A stretch of DNA of 5,667 nucleotides from an uncultured Desulfomonile sp. (lineage in GTDB: Bacteria; Desulfobacterota; Desulfomonilia; Desulfomonilales; Desulfomonilaceae). Numbering within the stretch: position 1 is the stretch's first letter; every line of letters starts with the position of its first letter. The position numbers and the translations under genes are program-made. Positions 1-5,667 of the stretch are shown here, piece after piece. The notes under the pieces are model-generated. The model did not search any database. It saw only the letters and a list, made by a program, of their open reading frames with translations, and had not been told where the DNA came from. The stretch is from NCBI GenBank assembly GCA_937915285.1, contig CALDNG010000336.1, positions 1 through 5,667 of the forward strand, written 5' to 3'.

Positions 1-244
1 TTTCGACCTGATCATAACAGACATGAGTATGCCTAGAATGAACGGGGCAGAACTCGCCCAGGCCATCTGGAGAACTCGAAATGACATGCCCATAATAATG
101 CTCAGTGGATTTGCCGATCTGATGGATAAGGAGAGAGCGCTGGCACTGGGATTGAGGGATTTCCTTCTGAAACCCCTACGAAGATCCGTCCTGGCGGATG
201 CTGTTTCTTCAGTCCTCAAAACAAAAGGAGATGAATCAAATTAA
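1..244 (+). CDS. Partial response regulator receiver domain (C-terminal end; gene cut by window edge)
   Basis: This is the C-terminal part of a CheY-like receiver (REC) domain, read in the frame whose first whole codon is at position 2. The phospho-accepting aspartate is visible in the strand-3 motif IITDMSMP (Asp codon 20-22). It is followed by the conserved Ser of IIMLSGF and the conserved Lys of LLKPL (codon 170-172), then a short tail ending in TAA. The first two strands and the acidic pair are missing, so the gene clearly starts before the window; the internal ATG codons at 23, 29 and 38 fall inside the fold and are not starts. The fragment is about 40% identical by eye to the receiver at the end of the kinase that follows, so the parent may be another hybrid kinase with a C-terminal REC, but a stand-alone regulator is equally possible. 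No output domain follows the receiver, so it does not belong to a REC-HTH protein with a C-terminal effector. Confidence 0.9.
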   Translation, partial: FDLIITDMSMPRMNGAELAQAIWRTRNDMPIIMLSGFADLMDKERALALGLRDFLLKPLRRSVLADAVSSVLKTKGDESN

Positions 245-608
245 AGAATTGATGGCGAGAGTTCCTAGATCAGATTGATTACGATTTCTCTTGTTAAGGG
301 ATCTGACTTCAGATATTATCAATCCAATGGCAGCGTTTTCAGCTCTACCCTTTTATTTGAATTAATTCCAGTTCGTTTTATTAAATTGTGTAGGGTAGCG
401 CCCAGGTGTCATTGGAGGTCCGATGATGGTTTCCTCGAAGCGCCTGCTGCTCTAAACCGGATTGAAAAGCATTAAACATGCTTAATCCGCCTTGAAAAAA
501 CAGTATCGAACAATTTGACCCCAACAAAAATTGCTGGCGGTATTACAAGCAGGTTGCCAGTTGGAACACCCGTAGATTCAGGCTCTGATTGGCAGGCGAC
601 ATCAGCAA
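245..608. other. Intergenic region, no convincing gene
   Basis: This 364-base gap lies between the receiver fragment and the soluble hybrid kinase. It holds a short open frame from a TTG at 275 to a TAA at 473-475. That frame has no recognisable protein family, no good ribosome binding site and an odd composition, so I do not call it a gene. No tRNA or GC-rich hairpin followed by a T-tract was found after the upstream gene. Structure that can be seen is a bulged inverted repeat at 458-489 (listed separately) and a small palindrome at 301-314 (ATCTGA, CT, TCAGAT). A TTGACC at 515-520 and a TATTAC at 541-546 look like promoter hexamers, but their 20-base spacing is too long for a credible sigma-70 site. 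The promoter for the downstream kinase probably lies somewhere here. Confidence 0.6.
458..489. repeat. Bulged inverted repeat in the leader of the soluble kinase
   Basis: CGGATT (458-463) pairs with AATCCG (484-489), and AAGCAT (467-472) pairs with ATGCTT (478-483) around the loop TAAAC. The only interruption is a three-base GAA bulge on the left arm, giving 12 base pairs in total. The inner part also forms a near-perfect 16-base palindrome at 471-486 (ATTAAACATGCTTAAT, one mismatched pair). No T-tract follows on the plus strand (the next bases are CCTTGAAAAAAC), so it does not look like an intrinsic terminator. It could be an RNA structure in the kinase leader, a protein-binding site, or chance. 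Confidence 0.4.
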
Positions 609-2606
609 ATGAACAGAGAGGCTTGGGTTTTGGGCCTGACTGAATTGTTAAAACTGATCCCAGACACCATCTTCGAAATCAGGCCTGACGGGACCCTCGT
701 AAACCTGATCCATACAGGCTTTTCCAATCTGATATCAGAAGAAAAAAAGCGTGTTGTGAACAGGGTAACCGATTTTATACCCGAAGACTATTACCCACAC
801 TTTCAAAAGCTTTGCAGGCAGGCCCTTTCATCGGGTGAGTCGACTTGCATGGAATTCAGGGTTGGTAAAACTAATGAATTTCAGCAATTGTTCGAAGCAC
901 GTCTGTTAACTGCGCCTCAGGGAACAATCCTTTGCATATGCAGGAACATTACGGAGAGGAAACCCGGCCAGGAAATGAATGTCAAGGGGAATTTGTTCCG
1001 GGACAGGGTTGATCAGGAGAGTTGCGTCGAATCTGGTGTGTCCCATGAATATGTGTCCCGGGATGTTATAGGGATTCCAAACGGGCAAGCAGCTTCTAAA
1101 GGTTCACTTTGCAAGTATCGTTTATGGGTTGATTCTGCCCCGGTAGGAATTCTCGAAACCAGAAACGGCAAAATAATCTATGCTAATCGTTCTTTAAGCG
1201 AGGCGCTAGACTACCAGGACCTAGCTGATTTGAGGGACATGGAATTGATGAGCTTTGTCTCGGAACCGAGTTTGGAACTGGCCCGGAGTATTTTCAGTGA
1301 GGAGCGAAAATCCTCTCTCGGAGATGATTATTACGACCTGGAGTTAGTGGGCAGAAACGGGACAAAACGCAGCGTGTGTATTTGGCCAAGGGAAATTGAT
1401 GAGTCCGGCGAAAAATCGACATTGTGTTTCATGATAGACCGAACTCAGGAAAAGTTGCTTGGAGAAAACCTGATTCACTCCCAGAAACTGGAAGCCATCG
1501 GTACATTGGCCGGTGGAATCGCCCATGATTTTAACAACGTCCTAACCTCTATAATGGGCTACACCCAACTTGCCTTCGACAAGGTTCCAAAAGGCTCTTC
1601 CCTCAGCTCGTACCTGAAACATGTGATGGACGCCTCCGACCGGGCGAGTGAGTTAGTAAATCATATCCTTTCCTTTAGCCGTGAAACGGCTAGAGAGAAG
1701 CAGCCCCTACTAATAGGCCCCATACTTAAAGAATCATTAAGGTTCTTGAGAGCGTCCGTCCCCATGACTATCGAATTCAGGCAAGATATTGCCCCTAATC
1801 TGAATCCGATATGCGGTGTGACGACTCAAATTCACCAGGTTATAATGAATCTATGCACTAACGCCGCACATTCAATGAAAAATAAAGGCGGCCGCCTCAG
1901 CGTTTCGCTAAATGAGGTCAGTCTGAGTAGGGAAGATATATCTTCAAATGAAACTATAGCTCCAGGAAATTTTCTGAAGCTGACAGTCAGCGACACCGGT
2001 CATGGAATTTCTCCGGAGCTGAGCGAAAAAATTTTCGACCCGTATTTCACGACAAAGAAGAGCGGTGAGGGTAGTGGGCTTGGTCTTTCAATAGTCAGGA
2101 ATATCGTCAAGGATCATGATGGGATTATCAAGGTAAGAAGTCAGGAAAACGTAGGAAGCACATTCGAGGTGTACTTGCCGGTTTGCGCAGACAGAACTGA
2201 TCATCAGGATGAGCAGGAAGCCATAATTCCTTCTGGTCACGGCCGAATAATGGTAGTGGACGATGAGCCTGACATTGTGACCATGTTGCCCCAAATGCTG
2301 AGAAACCTCGGATATGATTCTATCGCCAAAAGGAGCCCGTTGGAAGCCCTGGAAACATTTTCCATGAATCCATTCGATTTTGACCTTGTGATTACGGATA
2401 TGACCATGCCCCAAATGACCGGGCTTCAGTTGTGTTTGGCCCTGAAAAAAATCAGGTCAGACATTCCCGTGATACTAATGACAGGTTTTTCAGACCTTCT
2501 TGACGAGAAAAAGGCCCACGAGTTCGGTGTGAATGAGCTTATTTACAAGCCTGTGAGAAAGACAGTCCTATCCCACATCATATATGACACATTAGACCGC
2601 AAATAG
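609..2606 (+). CDS. Soluble hybrid sensor histidine kinase, PAS-PAS-HisKA-HATPase-REC
   Basis: A 665-residue hybrid histidine kinase with no signal peptide or membrane segment, so it should sense a cytoplasmic cue. The first PAS domain spans about 14-118 and ends in the PAC-like motif RNITERK. The second spans about 172-280, starting near the typical SAPVGI motif. The HisKA domain follows with LAGGIAHDFNN, placing the phospho-accepting histidine at residue 306 with an acidic Asp next to it. The ATPase domain is complete: N-box with Asn414 and Asn418, G1 box DTGHGI (462-467), F-box FDPYFTTK, and G2 box GSGLGLSIV (488-496). The C-terminal receiver (about 547-663) has the acidic pair Asp551-Asp552, phospho-acceptor Asp597, Thr625 and Lys647. 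All catalytic residues look intact. The ATG at 609 is the only usual start after an in-frame TAG at 573-575; its Shine-Dalgarno match (AGG at 594-596) is weak. No DNA-binding output or HPt domain is present, so the partner is unknown. The input ligand cannot be read from the sequence. Confidence 0.95.
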   Translation: MNREAWVLGLTELLKLIPDTIFEIRPDGTLVNLIHTGFSNLISEEKKRVVNRVTDFIPEDYYPHFQKLCRQALSSGESTCMEFRVGKTNEFQQLFEARLLTAPQGTILCICRNITERKPGQEMNVKGNLFRDRVDQESCVESGVSHEYVSRDVIGIPNGQAASKGSLCKYRLWVDSAPVGILETRNGKIIYANRSLSEALDYQDLADLRDMELMSFVSEPSLELARSIFSEERKSSLGDDYYDLELVGRNGTKRSVCIWPREIDESGEKSTLCFMIDRTQEKLLGENLIHSQKLEAIGTLAGGIAHDFNNVLTSIMGYTQLAFDKVPKGSSLSSYLKHVMDASDRASELVNHILSFSRETAREKQPLLIGPILKESLRFLRASVPMTIEFRQDIAPNLNPICGVTTQIHQVIMNLCTNAAHSMKNKGGRLSVSLNEVSLSREDISSNETIAPGNFLKLTVSDTGHGISPELSEKIFDPYFTTKKSGEGSGLGLSIVRNIVKDHDGIIKVRSQENVGSTFEVYLPVCADRTDHQDEQEAIIPSGHGRIMVVDDEPDIVTMLPQMLRNLGYDSIAKRSPLEALETFSMNPFDFDLVITDMTMPQMTGLQLCLALKKIRSDIPVILMTGFSDLLDEKKAHEFGVNELIYKPVRKTVLSHIIYDTLDRK

Positions 2607-2641
2607 ATCTAAGCGAATCGTCCAGTTGCCCAAAGATCATC

Positions 2642-5050
2642 TCATGCGGACTTACTTGTTGCGCAATTCCTGAAATTCCGGTCCAGTGAAGCTAGTAACA
2701 TTCCTATCTTGACGGGCTTACGTAAAACGTCATCTACCCCGGCCTTCATGAATTCGGGTGTCAACTTTTGTTCCCAACCTGTCACGATTATTGAAACGGG
2801 CTTCATGATGCCTCTGTACTCGGCTATGGCCTTAATCCGCCGGCACAATTCCACTCCGTTAATATCGGGCATACCTAAGTCGCATATAATTGCATCTGCG
2901 GGATTTTTTCGGAATATTTCAATGGCGTCTGTTCCGGAAGTGGCCGTTTCGATTATGTAGCCTTCCTTGCTCAGAGCAGCCCCAAGCATGTTTGTTACAA
3001 CCTTGGCGTCATCCACAACCAGCATTCTCATTCCTTTTGCAAGGGCATTACAGGGACCGGTTGTTTCAGGGGCTTCTGTTTTAGCGGAGATTGGAATCCG
3101 GACTCGGAAGGAAGACCCACGTCCCAGTTCGCTGTCTACGTCGATCTTGCCCCCATGATCACCGATAACTTTCAAGGCCGTTGCCAAAGCCAGCCCAGAT
3201 CCCGCCGAAACCTTGGTAGTAAAAAAGGGCGTAAATATCCTATTGAGATCCGAAGGGCCGATGCCCACACCGGAGTCCCTTACCATGATGACCCCTTCGT
3301 CCCCTTGGCGGTCCACAGTTATTTCTATTACACCGTGTTCCTTTATGGCCTCAGATGCGTTTCTTATGAGTGAAATGACCACATCCACTAGCTGGTTAAA
3401 ACGTCCCTTGACATAGACATCAGGTTTGCAGTTTACCTTCATCTCGATCTGCACACCCTCTTTGACAGCGCCGTCCTCCCAGAACGGTCTAGACACCTCT
3501 ACCGACTCCTTAACCAGATCACCAAGTTCGACCATTCTAAAACCGGAATTCTGGTTATCTGAACGGGCTGAAGCGAAATGGAGCAATTTTCTGACCGTCT
3601 CAGCTCCCCTGTCACAACTTTCGAGTATTATTTCAAGGGATTCCTTGGACTTTTCCATGTCGCCGTCTTCCATGTCGCTGATACTGTTTTCTATTCCACT
3701 TATGACGATTTGCAGCAGGTTATTGAAATTGTGGGCTATGCCTCCAGCCAGGTCTGCCACGGCCCTGTGACGGTCGGATTGTCGAACCAGATCAATGGCC
3801 CGCTTGGCCTCCGTAACATCCCTGTTCGAGGCTCTCCTTCCAAGATAAGTTCCATCATCGCCCTTGACAGCCTGACATGAGTGATTCACCCATCTGACAG
3901 AGCCGTCCTTGTGGACAATGCGAAAATCGAAGGTACTGGCGTCCAGTTGTTCTCTGGAAAGAACACTCTCAAGATGCTCTTCAACAAGCGGCCTGTCATC
4001 TTCGTGAACTATTTCGAGGAATAATTTAGGGTTGTCAAGAAACTCGGCTGCCGGATACCCGGTGATACGCTCGCAGGACGGAGATACGTAAACAAATTTG
4101 CCATTCGGATCAATCCAGAATTCCCAGTCGTATGCAAAATCCGCCACAATTCGGTAGCATTCTTCACTCCTCCTTAGGGCCTGTTCAAGATTTTCTCTCT
4201 GAAGTATTTCCTTTTGAAGCCTTTCTCTCTCGAGACCCAGCTCACGGAAAAGCAAATCGTATGGCTGGCGAAAGCCGGTTTCTATAAGCGCCTTGTAGAT
4301 GAGATAGAAAGACAGTAATTTGAAATAATGACCTAGCAAGTTGGAGAAGCCGTAAACCGATATGTAGAGCGTAAAAGTCAACTCAGTGACTATTGTAGTT
4401 CCTATGGCCCCTACCAACAGCCAGAAAACACGGTTTTCAAAATGGCTCCTTGCTCGTACCAGAGCCAGCATTGCAGCCAGCAAAAGACCGCAAATAATAT
4501 ATTCACTGATAATTTTAAATTGAGTTAGTCCCTGCCCCTCGATGAAGCACGCGGGAAAAGAGTCAAAATAGAAAATTGACAGTAAAATAGCGGCGCTGGC
4601 GAACGAATAGCAAATAATTTGAACTGAAAGATTGGGACGTCTCTCAAAGAACAAGCTGGCAAGGAGCAAGGAAACGCCTTCAATGTAGCGGGCTGCAATC
4701 CACAACTGCGTCGGTAGATCGGCGTCATAACCTTGAAAAATTCCTAGCCCTTTGTAGGCGAGAGTATGCAGTAGGTCGAAGATTCCTACAAACAGATAGG
4801 CGACACCGAGGAACAGCAAGTATCCGTTGCTTATGTAGTTTCTGGAATTCCAGGTTATGAAAAATATACATAGAGTTACCGCGATTACGAATACTTCAAC
4901 CACAGTATGGAACAAAAGATAACTGTACAGGCTGAGACCATAGAGGGTGGTCACAAGAACTACTGCTCCAGTCACGCTCCAAGCCCCTAGCGACAGATTC
5001 GACAATAGATTCGGGGAATGTCCTTCCCTCATGTCAACCCGGTCTCCCAT
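2642..5050 (-). CDS. Membrane hybrid sensor histidine kinase, MASE3-type sensor-PAS-HisKA-HATPase-REC
   Basis: An 802-residue membrane-anchored hybrid kinase. Residues 20-257 form seven or eight hydrophobic helices that match the MASE3 membrane sensor family, seen in FHTVVE (47-52), WNSR (67-70), DLLHTLAYKG (92-101) and TQLWIAARYIE (114-124). A charged, probably coiled-coil linker (about 262-297) leads into a PAS domain (about 295-415) ending in a PAC-like DVTEAKR. The HisKA domain has LAGGIAHNFNN with His440. The ATPase domain shows Asn564 of the N-box, G1 DSGVGIG (592-598), F-box FTPFFTTK and a G2 box GSGLALA (617-623). The receiver (about 675-795) carries Asp680-Asp681, phospho-acceptor Asp724, Thr757 and Lys778. 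Three usually conserved positions differ: Asn441 instead of an acidic residue after the histidine, Ser560 for the first N-box Asn, and Ala621 for a G2 glycine. The ATG at 5050 is preceded by AGG at a 7-base spacing, and an in-frame stop lies at 5089-5087; Met7 is an alternative. The MASE3 ligand is not known to me. It converges on the other kinase. Confidence 0.94.
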   Translation of the reverse strand: MGDRVDMREGHSPNLLSNLSLGAWSVTGAVVLVTTLYGLSLYSYLLFHTVVEVFVIAVTLCIFFITWNSRNYISNGYLLFLGVAYLFVGIFDLLHTLAYKGLGIFQGYDADLPTQLWIAARYIEGVSLLLASLFFERRPNLSVQIICYSFASAAILLSIFYFDSFPACFIEGQGLTQFKIISEYIICGLLLAAMLALVRARSHFENRVFWLLVGAIGTTIVTELTFTLYISVYGFSNLLGHYFKLLSFYLIYKALIETGFRQPYDLLFRELGLERERLQKEILQRENLEQALRRSEECYRIVADFAYDWEFWIDPNGKFVYVSPSCERITGYPAAEFLDNPKLFLEIVHEDDRPLVEEHLESVLSREQLDASTFDFRIVHKDGSVRWVNHSCQAVKGDDGTYLGRRASNRDVTEAKRAIDLVRQSDRHRAVADLAGGIAHNFNNLLQIVISGIENSISDMEDGDMEKSKESLEIILESCDRGAETVRKLLHFASARSDNQNSGFRMVELGDLVKESVEVSRPFWEDGAVKEGVQIEMKVNCKPDVYVKGRFNQLVDVVISLIRNASEAIKEHGVIEITVDRQGDEGVIMVRDSGVGIGPSDLNRIFTPFFTTKVSAGSGLALATALKVIGDHGGKIDVDSELGRGSSFRVRIPISAKTEAPETTGPCNALAKGMRMLVVDDAKVVTNMLGAALSKEGYIIETATSGTDAIEIFRKNPADAIICDLGMPDINGVELCRRIKAIAEYRGIMKPVSIIVTGWEQKLTPEFMKAGVDDVLRKPVKIGMLLASLDRNFRNCATSKSA

Positions 5051-5078
5051 CGACTGACCTATAAAAAACAGATCATGA

Positions 5079-5092
5079 TAATAGTACTATTA
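5079..5092. promoter_or_regulatory. Perfect 14-bp palindrome, possible operator
   Basis: TAATAGTACTATTA reads the same on both strands over all 14 bases. It lies 28 bases before the start codon of the membrane kinase. It directly abuts a second, 8-base palindrome (ATCATGAT, 5072-5079, sharing one base). As RNA the stem would be only five A-U pairs around GUAC, too weak for a terminator, so a dimeric DNA-binding protein site is the more likely use if it has one. AT-rich palindromes of this size can also arise by chance in spacers. Confidence 0.35.
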
Positions 5093-5122
5093 ATAAAAGC
5101 ATCCATCAATCGTTTGAACATG

Positions 5123-5140
5123 GCTGAGCCTGAGTCTGAG
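5123..5140. repeat. Three tandem NCTGAG hexamers
   Basis: CTGAG occurs at 5124-5128, 5130-5134 and 5136-5140, each copy preceded by a variable base (G, C, T), which makes three head-to-tail six-base units (CTCAGN on the minus strand). They start just downstream of the -10-like hexamer at 5149-5144, so they would cover the predicted transcription start. The array is short and may be slippage-derived or a regulator contact site. Confidence 0.4.
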
Positions 5141-5143
5141 CTT

Positions 5144-5168
5144 ATTATACTTACGAAAGTGTTTTCAA
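5144..5168 (-). promoter_or_regulatory. Candidate promoter for the membrane kinase
   Basis: On the minus strand a consensus -10 hexamer TATAAT occupies 5149-5144. The best upstream hexamer, TTGAAA at 5168-5163, overlaps the stop codon of the heptose gene but is only 13 bases away, short of the usual 16-18; at the proper spacing no good -35 is visible. If used, transcription would begin near 5137 and leave a leader of roughly 87 bases before the kinase ATG, containing most of the CTGAG repeat and the palindrome. The alternative is read-through from the heptose gene. Confidence 0.3.
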
Positions 5169-5665
5169 GACTTTTTAATCCTGCTAATTAGCTCAGTTGT
5201 CGAAACTCCTGGTAATAGCTTGACTAATTCGACCCTTCCTCCGCGTTCCAGGACTATCTTCTCTCCAACTACAGTCTTTCCTTTCCAGTCCTCCCCCTTT
5301 ACCAGGACATCAGGCCTGATTTCCTTGATCAGTTCCAAGGGAGTATCCTGATCAAATGCTATGACATAATCGACAAAATTGAGTGCGCTCAAAATTGCCA
5401 ATCGTTCCCCTTCAGGGACTATGGGCCTTTGTGGACCTTTTATGCGTTTGACTGACTTGTCCGAATTGACACCTACAACCAAAACATCCCCGAATGAGGA
5501 GGCCTTTCTTAGCAATTCCAGATGACCGGCGTGAAACAGATCGTAGCACCCATTAGTAAACACAATTGTGTGACCCTGTATTCTGTGGTGTCTTAGGGCG
5601 CGTTCAGCGTCTGACATGTTGATTATTTTTCTGCTTTCACGTTCCAGTTTGAGCGAGTCGATCAT
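5165..5665 (-). CDS. rfaE2: D-glycero-beta-D-manno-heptose 1-phosphate adenylyltransferase (RfaE2 / HldE C-terminal domain type)
   Basis: This cytoplasmic nucleotidyltransferase transfers AMP from ATP to D-glycero-beta-D-manno-heptose 1-phosphate, giving ADP-heptose and pyrophosphate, a late step in making the heptose precursor for the LPS inner core. The cytidylyltransferase-like Rossmann fold is plain: FTNGCYDLFHAGH (36-48) with the HxGH nucleotide-binding motif at 45-48, VNSD (66-69), the GPQRPIVP segment (77-84), LVKGEDW (121-127) and the C-terminal GVSTTELI (153-160). The length, 166 residues, suits the stand-alone form; the kinase domain fused to it in E. coli HldE is not in this frame within the window. 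The ATG at 5665 has only two bases before it, so its ribosome binding site is not visible and the reading frame could extend upstream. Met17 (codon 5617-5615) is an alternative start close to the domain. The kinase on the same strand begins 114 bases after its stop, so a shared transcript is possible but not shown. Confidence 0.93.
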   Translation of the reverse strand: MIDSLKLERESRKIINMSDAERALRHHRIQGHTIVFTNGCYDLFHAGHLELLRKASSFGDVLVVGVNSDKSVKRIKGPQRPIVPEGERLAILSALNFVDYVIAFDQDTPLELIKEIRPDVLVKGEDWKGKTVVGEKIVLERGGRVELVKLLPGVSTTELISRIKKS

Positions 5666-5667
5666 TT

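Noticed and set aside
275..475. Short open frame from TTG to TAA, which stays open in the same frame after the stop until about 647.
   Set aside because: No recognisable family, no clear ribosome binding site, non-ATG start, Cys/Arg-rich end typical of non-coding translation. Both strands of 490-600 give protein-like stretches in more than one frame, which shows that openness here is not informative.
487..540. Nested inverted repeats CCGCC/GGCGG (487-491, 536-540) and CAATTT/AAATTG (511-516, 528-533).
   Set aside because: The arms are short and far apart, and the outer arm competes with the stronger hairpin at 458-489; probably chance.
515..546. TTGACC and TATTAC as a sigma-70 promoter for the soluble kinase.
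   Set aside because: The spacing is 20 bases, outside the usual 16-18, and no extended -10 is present. A sigma-54 pattern (GG-N10-GC) near 563 and 591 also fails at the GC position.
2088..2414. 108-codon minus-strand open frame inside the soluble kinase.
   Set aside because: It is antisense to the ATPase and receiver domains, whose conserved motifs are intact on the plus strand; its translation shows no domain.
3426..3880. Overlapping plus-strand open frames of 114 and 100 codons.
   Set aside because: They are antisense to the PAS and HisKA region of the membrane kinase and show Ser/Leu-rich translations without motifs.
5051..5092. Intrinsic terminator for the heptose gene using the palindrome and the T-run at 5068-5063 (minus strand).
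   Set aside because: The stem is all A-T and at most five pairs with a usable loop, and the T-run starts about ten bases after it, so it would not terminate efficiently.

Overview
The window is ordinary chromosomal sequence from a Gram-negative, LPS-making bacterium. Most of it encodes sensor histidine kinases that carry their own receiver domains. The kinase style (H-boxes of the AGGIAH-D/N-FNN type, fused C-terminal receivers, an N-terminal MASE3-type membrane sensor) together with a stand-alone RfaE2-type heptose adenylyltransferase fits a deltaproteobacterium (Desulfobacterota or a relative). This taxonomic guess comes from protein style only. Base composition looks moderate and similar across the window, and no sign of recent transfer, insertion sequence, CRISPR array or RNA gene was seen.

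Layout. Positions 1-244 (+) hold the last part of a receiver domain from a gene cut by the window edge. Positions 245-608 are non-coding as far as can be judged, with one bulged inverted repeat. Positions 609-2606 (+) encode a soluble PAS-PAS-HisKA-HATPase-REC hybrid kinase of 665 residues. Only 35 bases separate it from a convergent gene, 5050-2642 (-), which encodes an 802-residue membrane hybrid kinase (MASE3-type sensor, coiled coil, PAS, HisKA, HATPase, REC). Upstream of that kinase is a 114-base spacer with a consensus -10 hexamer, a three-unit CTGAG repeat and a perfect 14-bp palindrome. Positions 5665-5165 (-) encode D-glycero-beta-D-manno-heptose 1-phosphate adenylyltransferase, whose start lies only two bases from the window edge.

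How the genes may work together. There are three receiver domains and two complete kinases, but no HPt domain, DNA-binding domain or enzymatic output domain. Any signal must therefore leave through a partner encoded elsewhere, or the receivers act to modulate their own kinases. The partial receiver at the left edge and the receiver at the end of the 665-residue kinase are clearly related (about 40% identical by eye), which suggests tandem paralogues. The membrane kinase has three substitutions at usually conserved catalytic-core positions that its neighbour does not share. The heptose gene belongs to envelope biosynthesis and is probably only a neighbour on the same strand.

I do not see convincing evidence for a novel system. 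The most checkable leads are the unusual catalytic residues of the membrane kinase and the palindrome and repeat in its leader.
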